Shown: in pieces, positions 1 to 4,327 of the stretch
Layout: each line of letters begins with the position of its first letter
Position numbering within the stretch: position 1 is the stretch's first letter
NCBI GenBank assembly: GCA_035500455.1
Contig: DATJXG010000214.1
Span: forward strand, 1 to 7,144
Direction: 5' to 3'
Source of the DNA: DATJXG01 sp035500455
Lineage (GTDB): Bacteria; Acidobacteriota; Terriglobia; Terriglobales; Acidobacteriaceae
DNA: 7,144 nucleotides
Notes under the pieces: generated by a model
Told to the model about the DNA's origin: nothing
Database searches by the model: none
Seen by the model: only the letters and a program-made list of their open reading frames with translations
Program-made: the position numbers and the translations under genes

Positions 1-1
1 C

Positions 2-541
2 GGCGGATGGTTCGACAACGAAGTTGGCGCCGACATCGAAGCCAAATCCATCAGCCACGAGCACACCTACAATGAAGACACCGCCGACCCCGAAAAGCTC
101 GAGTCCACCCTGATGCGCCTCTCCGAAATGGTCGGCCGCCGCCTGCGCGAAGCCGGATTTCACGCCCGCACCGTGCAGCTGAAGTTGCGCTACAAGGACT
201 TCACCACCGAGACTCGCGCCCGCACTCTCCCCCAACCCACCCAGCTCGACACCGAAATCTTCCAGCACATTCGCGAGCTCTTCTACAAGAACTGGCGCAA
301 GGGAAGCCAGGTGCGCCTGCTGGGCGTGCAGACGTCGTCATTTCAGCAGGGCGAAGGGCAAACCGACTTGCTGGAGGGTGACCAGCGGCGCCGCTGGCAG
401 CAGGCGCTCTCCGCCGCCGACCGCCTGCGCGACAAGTTCGGCGACTCCAGCGTCACCCTGGCCACCGGCCTCAAAGGCGGATTTCGCGAGCGCACCCACG
501 AAAATCCCGCCAACCTGCCAGGAAAGAAAAAATCCAAATAG
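2..541 (+). CDS. dinB: DNA polymerase IV (DinB), C-terminal part, 5' end outside window
   Basis: The frame is open from base 2 to the TAG at 539-541, giving 179 visible residues. About eleven residues in comes KSISHEHTYNEDT, the usual entry into the little-finger (polymerase-associated) domain of Y-family Pol IV. It is followed by a helix-rich stretch (RLSEMVGRRLREAG), the strand VQLKLRYKDF and the closing strand VRLLGVQTSSF, in the order seen in DinB proteins. The basic tail, ending PGKKKSK, is an extension beyond this domain. The catalytic palm, with its metal-binding acidic residues, lies upstream of the window and cannot be checked. In the family this enzyme extends primers past damaged bases with low fidelity and binds the sliding clamp. 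No typical clamp-binding peptide stands out at the end. The call as a Y-family polymerase is secure; Pol IV rather than another DinB paralogue is very likely. Confidence 0.92.
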   Translation, partial: GGWFDNEVGADIEAKSISHEHTYNEDTADPEKLESTLMRLSEMVGRRLREAGFHARTVQLKLRYKDFTTETRARTLPQPTQLDTEIFQHIRELFYKNWRKGSQVRLLGVQTSSFQQGEGQTDLLEGDQRRRWQQALSAADRLRDKFGDSSVTLATGLKGGFRERTHENPANLPGKKKSK

Positions 542-693
542 GATTCGCTCTCTCGGATCGTTTCCCTAGCCGGGATCAACCTCAGCAAGCTCGGCGGAAG
601 CTCTCTGCGATCTCGGCGATTCACGCTTTGCCGCCGTCGGCCCCCTCAAATCTCCTCGCCCGAAAACCCAAAACAATCCGCTGAGATCGCATT

Positions 694-733
694 CCTTCGT
701 GCACCTTCGTGTACCCTTGGTGTCCTTCGTGGT
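694..733. repeat. Degenerate tandem decamer, four units (consensus ccttcgtgta)
   Basis: Four consecutive units on a 10-base register read ccttcgtgca, ccttcgtgta, cccttggtgt and ccttcgtggt. The third unit is the most diverged and is offset by one base. Read on the minus strand the motif is a run of CACGAAGG-type units. Similar arrays are, from memory, common between genes in acidobacteria and some related soil bacteria; that comparison is recollection, not a search. No open reading frame of interest covers the array. Confidence 0.7.
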
Positions 734-809
734 GTGCTTTTGACCCTCTTGACGCGACCAGAAGACCAGGCTTTTCGCAAAGAAGCAGAAGCCGACCCGT
801 TCACCGAGC

Positions 810-839
810 TTGGGTCATACCATCCCCATCAGTTAAGAT
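810..839 (+). promoter_or_regulatory. Weak candidate sigma-70-type promoter for ilvA
   Basis: A TTGGGT hexamer at 810-815 and TAAGAT at 834-839 are separated by 18 bases. They match the -35 and -10 consensus at 3 and 4 of 6 positions. Initiation about seven bases after the -10 would leave only a handful of bases before the ATG at 852. No purine-rich Shine-Dalgarno is visible in the preceding bases (agttaagatacccacttcca), so a near-leaderless transcript is possible. This rests on weak pattern matching only. Confidence 0.25.
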
Positions 840-851
840 ACCCACTTCCAC

Positions 852-2060
852 ATGGTTAACCTTTCTGACATCCAGGCGGCGCTCGGCCGCATTCGCGATT
901 CCGTCTATCTCTCCCCCTGCGCCCGCTCGGAGACTTTCTCCCAGCTCACCGGCAACACCATTTACCTCAAGCTCGACAACCTGCAGCGCACCGGCGCCTA
1001 CAAAGAGCGCGGCGCCCTCAACAAGCTCCTCACCATGAGCCAGGAGGAAAAGGCCCACGGCGTAATTGCGGCCTCGGCAGGAAACCACGCCCAGGGAGTC
1101 GCCTATCACGCCGGCCGCCACAAAATCCGCGCGCAAATTGTGATGCCCCTCACCACCCCCCTGACCAAAGTCTCAGCCACCAAAAGCTACGGCGCGGACG
1201 TTGTTCTGCACGGCGCAAACTACGACGAGGCGTACGAAGAAGCCAGAGAGCGCAGCCGCAAGGAGCATCTGACGTTCGTCCACGCCTTCGATGACGACGC
1301 TGTCATCGCGGGGCAGGGAACCATGGGCCTGGAAATCCTGCAGCAGCACCCCGACGTGGAAGCCATCGTCGCCCCCATCGGCGGCGGCGGATTGATCGGG
1401 GGCATCGCCTGCGCAGTGAAGGAAAGCAAGCCCAAGGTGCAGGTCCTGGGGGTTCAGCCGGCGCGCCTGCCGTCCATGCAGGTGGCCATCGCCGAGGGCA
1501 AGCTGGTCACTCTCAATCCCGCCGCAACCATCGCCGACGGCATCGCCGTCCGCCGCGCCGGCGAGCGCACCCTGCCTCTGGTGCAGAAGTATGTCGATCA
1601 GATCGTGACCGTGGACGAAGAAGAAATAGCCAACGCGATTCTTCTCCTGCTCGAGCGCGAGAAGACCCTGGCCGAAGGCGCCGGAGCTGCCGCCATCGCC
1701 GCCATGCTCAACCACAAATTCACGCTCAGCGGCAAGAAAGTCGCCGTCGTGGTCACAGGCGGCAATATCGACGTCACCCTGCTCTCCCGCATCATCGAGC
1801 GCGGCCTGGTAAAAGATGGCCGCCTGGTCCGCCTGCGCGTCCACCTGCCGGACTATCCCGGCGCGCTCAACCGCCTCACCGGAATCCTCGCCCAGCACCG
1901 CGCCAACATCGTAGAAACCTCCTACGACCGCGCCTATTACGGCGTGAACCTGGGCGATACCGCCATCGATATCACCATGGAAACCCGCGGCCCCGACCAC
2001 ATCGCCGAGCTGCTATCCGCCCTCGGCGCCGCCGGCTACGTCCACGAAAGAGTCTCGTAG
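852..2060 (+). CDS. ilvA: Threonine ammonia-lyase (threonine dehydratase) with C-terminal ACT domain
   Basis: This PLP enzyme is expected to deaminate threonine to 2-oxobutanoate and ammonia, the first committed step to isoleucine (or threonine catabolism), in the cytoplasm. In the 402-residue product the PLP lysine is K51 in RTGAYKERGA (family SFKxRGA). The substrate/cofactor loop SAGNHAQG is at 75-82, and the phosphate-binding glycine loop GGGGLIGG is at 177-184. VVTGGNID, near residue 305, closes the catalytic fold. From about residue 328 a single ACT-like domain follows (LRVHLPDYPGALNRLTGILA, then the ANIVETSYDR strand). The length fits the roughly 400-residue medium form; E. coli IlvA is over 500 residues with a longer regulatory region. 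The ACT domain implies allosteric control by an amino acid, but the effector cannot be read from sequence. Biosynthetic (ilvA) or catabolic (tdcB-like) role is undecided, because no ilv or tdc genes are adjacent. The start is chosen from the usual N-terminus, although no clear ribosome binding site precedes it. Confidence 0.93.
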   Translation: MVNLSDIQAALGRIRDSVYLSPCARSETFSQLTGNTIYLKLDNLQRTGAYKERGALNKLLTMSQEEKAHGVIAASAGNHAQGVAYHAGRHKIRAQIVMPLTTPLTKVSATKSYGADVVLHGANYDEAYEEARERSRKEHLTFVHAFDDDAVIAGQGTMGLEILQQHPDVEAIVAPIGGGGLIGGIACAVKESKPKVQVLGVQPARLPSMQVAIAEGKLVTLNPAATIADGIAVRRAGERTLPLVQKYVDQIVTVDEEEIANAILLLLEREKTLAEGAGAAAIAAMLNHKFTLSGKKVAVVVTGGNIDVTLLSRIIERGLVKDGRLVRLRVHLPDYPGALNRLTGILAQHRANIVETSYDRAYYGVNLGDTAIDITMETRGPDHIAELLSALGAAGYVHERVS

Positions 2061-2068
2061 GGGTGGCT

Positions 2069-2084
2069 CGGGCGCCGTCGCCCG
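2069..2084 (+). terminator. GC-rich hairpin just after ilvA (left arm)
   Basis: CGGGCG at 2069-2074 pairs with CGCCCG at 2079-2084 around a CCGT loop, eight bases after the ilvA stop. There is no T-run after it, so it is not a classical intrinsic terminator. It could still slow polymerase or protect the 3' end of the message. Confidence 0.4.
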
Positions 2085-2173
2085 CGAATGCGTCAATCAT
2101 GAAACAACTCGCGGCCTGACCGCGAATCCAGCCAATCTCGACCACCGGCAAACCCTGGTTCGGCTGACGCTTT

Positions 2174-2193
2174 CGCGGGCAAGCCTTCCCGCG
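2174..2193 (-). terminator. GC-rich hairpin just after the minus-strand small-gene operon (right arm)
   Basis: CGCGGG at 2174-2179 pairs with CCCGCG at 2188-2193 around an eight-base loop, starting about eight bases past the stop of the minus-strand gene ending at 2202. The minus-strand bases beyond it (gaaagcgtcag) include no T-run. It mirrors the left-arm hairpin and probably serves the same purpose for the opposing transcript. Confidence 0.4.
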
Positions 2194-2201
2194 CCACATC
2201 C

Positions 2202-2684
2202 CTACACCTCCCACGAAACAGCGCCCACCAACTCCCGGTCTGCCTCCAGTTCCGTCCCTAGCGAGAGATTCGGCTCCTGCAGAGCACGCAGCAGCGCATC
2301 CAGGATGGTCCGCAACGAATGCGGGCTTTCATTCAGCACGCGCTTCATACTCTCGCGGTCCACCGCCAGTTCACCAATAGGCCGGAACCGCCGCGTCTCC
2401 CGCTCGACCACTCCTCCGGGGCCGCGTTGCAGCGCCACACGTATTGGCTTCGCCATGGCAAACGGATAGTCCAGGCTCCCCGTGGTCATCCAGTGCACCA
2501 CCAGTTCCTGCACGTGGGCCGCGCTGCAAGCGGGGTGAATGCCCGCCCTGCCCGCCAGATGCCGGCTCCAGTGCAGGATCTGCAGTTTGTCCTCCAGATG
2601 GTTTTCGCTCACCAGGAACCAATCCCCGGTGTCGGCTTCGATTTCTCCGCAGATAGAACAGGTGTGAGTCTTGTCATCGTTCAT
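2202..2684 (-). CDS. Hypothetical 160-residue protein with CxxC motif, possible zinc binding
   Basis: No function is known to me. The N-terminus carries CSIC (C9, C12). After a conserved-looking aromatic stretch (WFLVSENHLEDKLQILHW, residues 22-39) comes IHPACSAAHVQELVVHW, with H50, C53, H57 and H64. C9/C12 plus two of these could make one zinc site. Residues 67-79 (TTGSLDYPFAMAK) look like an ordered loop, and the C-terminal third (about 106-160) is predicted mostly helical and acidic. There is no signal peptide or membrane segment, so it should be cytoplasmic. A GAGAGGG ribosome binding site (minus-strand copy of 2692-2698) lies seven bases before the ATG and overlaps the stop of the upstream zinc-ribbon gene, implying one mRNA. 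The stop lies in the right arm of the inverted repeat. It resembles conserved hypothetical proteins I associate with acidobacteria. DNA/RNA binding or partnership with its neighbour is only a guess. Confidence 0.8.
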   Translation of the reverse strand: MNDDKTHTCSICGEIEADTGDWFLVSENHLEDKLQILHWSRHLAGRAGIHPACSAAHVQELVVHWMTTGSLDYPFAMAKPIRVALQRGPGGVVERETRRFRPIGELAVDRESMKRVLNESPHSLRTILDALLRALQEPNLSLGTELEADRELVGAVSWEV

Positions 2685-2696
2685 TCGGTAGCCCTC

Positions 2697-3029
2697 TCAG
2701 TGCTGCGCCACCAGGTTTGCGAGTCTGACTTCCCGCGCGGCGTGCGGCAACTCGTGAAAGTTGGGCACTGCCGTGCTTCTCTGTCCCGCACCCGGCAGGG
2801 GCACTGCCACCACGCCCCGTCCCCGCACGAATGTCAGGGTAAGCAGAGAAGAACATTTGTCGCACAGCCAGAAGCGTTCCACTTGACGCGACGTTCTGGT
2901 CTTGCGCAACGACACGCCCCGTGCCAGTACAGCATAGGAGGAGGGCTCAATTTCCACCTGGAACAATTTTCCTTCGTCCAGGCGGCGGAACGGGCTGGCG
3001 CAATTCGGGTTGGCACACTTATGTAGCAT
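2697..3029 (-). CDS. Small zinc-ribbon protein of unknown function (110 residues)
   Basis: The protein begins MLHKCANPNCASPFRRLDEG and has a CxxxxC knuckle (C5, C10) and a second knuckle CDKC (C56, C59) after FWL, the layout of a treble zinc ribbon. Between them are strands such as GKLFQVEIE and a basic stretch (RKTRTSRQVER). The rest, about 60-110, contains a glycine/proline linker and a terminal helix. No signal or membrane segment is seen. I chose the ATG at 3027-3029 because GAGGA (minus-strand copy of 3036-3040) lies six bases upstream. The longer frame back to 3149 adds 40 residues of low-complexity, cysteine-bearing translation with no similar support. It is first gene of a two-gene operon, 12 bases ahead of the 160-residue protein, and divergent from the DUF4337 gene. 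The type is recognisable; the function is not. Confidence 0.8.
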   Translation of the reverse strand: MLHKCANPNCASPFRRLDEGKLFQVEIEPSSYAVLARGVSLRKTRTSRQVERFWLCDKCSSLLTLTFVRGRGVVAVPLPGAGQRSTAVPNFHELPHAAREVRLANLVAQH

Positions 3030-3158
3030 CGGCTGTCCTCGTTGACGAAAGCAGCCGCTGGAAGCGGCGCATTGGCATTCTGTTGTGCACGTAGGTACCC
3101 AGCAAAAAGCAATACCCTGCCTTGCGCCAACTTCGCTCAAACGCTGCACTTGTCTCTG

Positions 3159-3167
3159 TGCTACACT
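3159..3167 (+). promoter_or_regulatory. Candidate extended -10 promoter (TGcTACACT)
   Basis: TG at 3159-3160, one spacer base, then TACACT at 3162-3167 makes an extended -10 element, with 4 of 6 matches to TATAAT. No good -35 is present 16-18 bases upstream, which is tolerated for extended -10 promoters. Transcription would start near 3174 and give an untranslated leader of about 90 bases carrying the hairpin at 3202-3223. Confidence 0.35.
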
Positions 3168-3194
3168 GCGGCGGCCGCCCCAGGTGCCGACCCT

Positions 3195-3237
3195 CAGTCA
3201 GGACTGCCGGTATTTCGGCAGTCAACTGCAAATTTTT
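3195..3237 (+). promoter_or_regulatory. Leader hairpin upstream of the DUF4337 gene
   Basis: GACTGCCG (3202-3209) pairs perfectly with CGGCAGTC (3216-3223) around a GTATTT loop. An outer CAGT/ACTG pair (3195-3198 with 3225-3228) can extend the stem across a small internal loop. A run of five T follows at 3233-3237, ten bases downstream of the main stem. In the leader of the DUF4337 message it might be an attenuator, a stabilising 5' stem or a protein-binding operator. The T-run is too far from the stem for a textbook terminator unless the outer pairs form. Confidence 0.45.
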
Positions 3238-3257
3238 GCCGATCCCCAATCCCGACC

Positions 3258-3261
3258 GGAG
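3258..3261 (+). promoter_or_regulatory. Ribosome binding site that fixes the DUF4337 start
   Basis: GGAG sits five bases before the ATG at 3267. It favours this start over the in-frame ATG at 3042, which would add 75 unrelated residues. Confidence 0.65.
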
Positions 3262-3266
3262 TCTCC

Positions 3267-3812
3267 ATGAGCGCCGAAGAACTTCACGAACTACATGAAC
3301 ATGCGGAACACGCCAAACATAATCCCGCCCTGGCTCCCGTCACCTTGACCATGGCGGTTCTGGCGGTTGTGGTCGCCACCGTCTCCCTGCTCGGCCATCG
3401 CGCCCACACCGAGGAAGTCCTGCTCCAGGCCCAGGCCAGCGACCACTGGGCGCAATACCAGGCCAAGAGCATCCGCCGCCACAGCGACGAGCAATTTAAC
3501 GACATGGCCGCCCTCATCACGGCCAAGAGCAGTGAACAGGCCGCCAAACTGCAGGAGAAATACCAGGCCGAGGCGGACCGCTACCGTGACGACCAGAAGG
3601 ATCTGGACGCCGAAGCCCGCAAGCTGGAGCAGGAAACCGCCCAGGAGCGCAAACGCGCCGACCGTTTCGATTTGGGCGAAGTTTTTCTGGAGATTGCTCT
3701 GGTAGTAACCTCGATCACGCTGCTGTCCGGCAAGCGCGCCTTCTGGTACGCCGGAATGGTGATGGGAGTGGCAGGTATAGCCGTAGCGGTAACGGGATTG
3801 CTGATTCAGTAA
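3267..3812 (+). CDS. DUF4337-type membrane protein with central coiled coil
   Basis: The 181-residue product starts with a histidine- and glutamate-rich stretch (ELHELHEHAEHAKH, residues 5-18). A membrane helix covers about 24-43, and GHRAHTEEVLLQAQASDHWA follows it. Next is a long charged helix rich in A, E, K, Q and R (about 65-133), a likely coiled coil. Two more hydrophobic segments close the protein (about 138-153 and 159-180). This order fits the DUF4337 family as I know it; no biochemical function is established. The ATG at 3267 has a GGAG ribosome binding site (3258-3261) five bases away. The same frame runs open back to 3042, but that part lacks any family resemblance and crosses the promoter and hairpin. 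It is probably an inner-membrane protein, with the coiled coil between helices 1 and 2. It is transcribed away from the zinc-ribbon operon and convergent with yjbQ. Confidence 0.85.
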   Translation: MSAEELHELHEHAEHAKHNPALAPVTLTMAVLAVVVATVSLLGHRAHTEEVLLQAQASDHWAQYQAKSIRRHSDEQFNDMAALITAKSSEQAAKLQEKYQAEADRYRDDQKDLDAEARKLEQETAQERKRADRFDLGEVFLEIALVVTSITLLSGKRAFWYAGMVMGVAGIAVAVTGLLIQ

Positions 3813-3827
3813 GGCGGTTAAACCCTT

Positions 3828-3880
3828 CTACTCTCCCATCACCTTCACGATCAACCGCTTATCCCGCTGCCCGTCGAACC
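3828..3880 (-). other. yjbQ: Displaced 3' end of yjbQ in the next reading frame
   Basis: Reading the minus strand with one of the two C at 3879-3880 removed, translation continues as FDGQRDKRLIVKVMGE followed by TAG at 3828-3830. This is the usual final strand of the YjbQ family. It leaves only 15 bases to the stop of the convergent DUF4337 gene at 3812, which is a reasonable gene spacing. Confidence 0.8.
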
Positions 3881-4242
3881 TCCGCGTAGAAAATTCGCTG
3901 CCACGGCCCCAGATCCAGCCGCCCCGCAGTGATGGGCACGATCACCTCGTGGTGAATCAACAGCGACTTCAGGTGGGAATCTCCATTGCTCTCGCCGGTC
4001 TCATGATGCTTGTAATCGCGCCGGAAGGGCGCCAGCTTCTCCAGCCATTCGTCAATGTCTTCAATCAGGCCAGACTCGTTGTCATTCACGTAAACCGCAG
4101 CCGTAATGTGCATCGCCGAAACCAGAACCATGCCGTCCTGGACCCCGCTCTTCCTGACAATAGCCTCCACTTGCGGCGTAAGATGAACGTATTCCCGGTG
4201 ATTCTTGGTGTGAAACTTTAAGTATTCAGTATGAAATTTCAT
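3859..4242 (-). CDS. yjbQ: YjbQ/UPF0047 family protein with frameshifted C-terminus
   Basis: The first 121 residues match the UPF0047 (YjbQ) family: LTPQVEAIV near 21-29, HITAAVYVNDNES at 45-57, and NGDSHLKSLLIHHEVIVPIT at 86-105. GRLDLGPWQRIFYAE, at 107-121, is the family's signature closing strand. Members are small trimeric proteins; some have weak thiamine-phosphate synthase activity, and the true role is unsettled. After E121 the frame gives VRRAAG and a stop at 3859. One base less at 3879-3880 would give FDGQRDKRLIVKVMGE and a TAG at 3828-3830, a normal family ending and a 137-residue protein. So this copy is frameshifted, either truly or by sequence error. A GGTGA ribosome binding site (minus-strand copy of 4249-4253) lies six bases before the ATG. 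The gene follows the M48 peptidase gene by 85 bases and may be read from its transcript. Confidence 0.85.
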   Translation of the reverse strand: MKFHTEYLKFHTKNHREYVHLTPQVEAIVRKSGVQDGMVLVSAMHITAAVYVNDNESGLIEDIDEWLEKLAPFRRDYKHHETGESNGDSHLKSLLIHHEVIVPITAGRLDLGPWQRIFYAEVRRAAG

Positions 4243-4256
4243 GCCTCTTCACCCTG

Positions 4257-4291
4257 ACTGAGAACTGAGATCTGGCAACTGAGAACTGATC
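4257..4291. repeat. Heptamer tandem repeat, five units (consensus ACTGAGA)
   Basis: Five units in perfect seven-base register read ACTGAGA, ACTGAGA, TCTGGCA, ACTGAGA and ACTGATC. The third and fifth are diverged. On the minus strand, which is the transcribed strand here, the array reads as TCTCAGT units. It lies in the 85-base gap between the M48 peptidase stop and the yjbQ start, about a dozen bases ahead of the yjbQ start codon. The type recalls the short tandem heptamers described from cyanobacteria and seen between genes in acidobacteria; that parallel is from memory. Confidence 0.75.
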
Positions 4292-4327
4292 TTCGCCCGA
4301 CAACGCCTTGGCCAGCAGATAAGCAGA

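Larger units (their letters stand above)
542..851. other. Non-coding gap between dinB and ilvA
   Basis: I find no believable gene in these 310 bases; the short frames crossing it have no recognisable protein and no ribosome binding site. The stretch at 603-630 (ctctgcgatctcggcgattc and onward) and the decamer array at 694-733 look like decayed intergenic repeat DNA rather than coding sequence. No hairpin followed by a T-run was found after the dinB stop, so the dinB terminator is not identified. Confidence 0.6.
2057..2205. repeat. Imperfect inverted-repeat element between convergent genes (MITE/REP-doublet-like)
   Basis: The left arm, 2057-2095, and the reverse complement of the right arm, 2165-2205, share GTAGGG, GTGGC, a CGGG core and the block GCCCGCGAA-GCGTCA in the same order, about 40 bases per arm. 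Each arm also contains its own GC hairpin. The 69-base centre, 2096-2164, holds another small hairpin, CGCGG (2110-2114) with CCGCG (2120-2124). The ilvA stop TAG (2058-2060) lies in the left arm. The stop of the opposing gene (2202-2204) lies at the equivalent place in the right arm. No transposase is encoded. It may be a miniature inverted-repeat or BIME-like element now acting as a two-way transcription end; that role is inferred. Confidence 0.75.
3030..3266. other. Divergent intergenic region, regulatory for both flanking units
   Basis: These 237 bases separate the start of the minus-strand zinc-ribbon operon from the start of the DUF4337 gene, so promoters for both should lie here. A candidate plus-strand promoter and a strong hairpin are listed separately. 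For the minus strand I found no convincing -35/-10 pair. A small GCCGC/GCGGC hairpin (3054-3058 with 3064-3068) falls in the expected leader of the zinc-ribbon mRNA, about a dozen bases upstream of its ribosome binding site. Confidence 0.5.

Noticed and set aside
694..733. CRISPR array
   Set aside because: Units are contiguous decamers without spacers, and no cas genes are present; the heptamer array at 4257-4291 fails for the same reason.
1173..2000. 275-residue open frame on the minus strand across ilvA
   Set aside because: It is antisense to a gene with clear PLP and ACT motifs, is low complexity (rich in G, A, V, D), has no ribosome binding site and no recognisable domain; long antisense frames are expected in GC-rich DNA.
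2319..3026. 235-residue open frame on the plus strand across both small minus-strand genes
   Set aside because: The minus strand has two ordered cysteine knuckles, good ribosome binding sites and tight gene spacing; the plus frame has none of these and reads as rich in H, R, P and Q.
3030..3149. 40-residue upstream extension of the zinc-ribbon protein
   Set aside because: GAGGA six bases before the ATG at 3027-3029 and the typical MLHKC start favour the shorter form; the extra cysteines in the extension have no ribbon spacing.
3042..3266. 75-residue upstream extension of the DUF4337 protein
   Set aside because: No family resemblance, it crosses the leader hairpin and candidate promoter, and a good ribosome binding site serves the ATG at 3267.
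3876..3884. Programmed ribosomal frameshifting in yjbQ
   Set aside because: No slippery heptamer, no adjacent stop or rare codon at the shift point and no strong downstream stem; mutation or sequence error is simpler.
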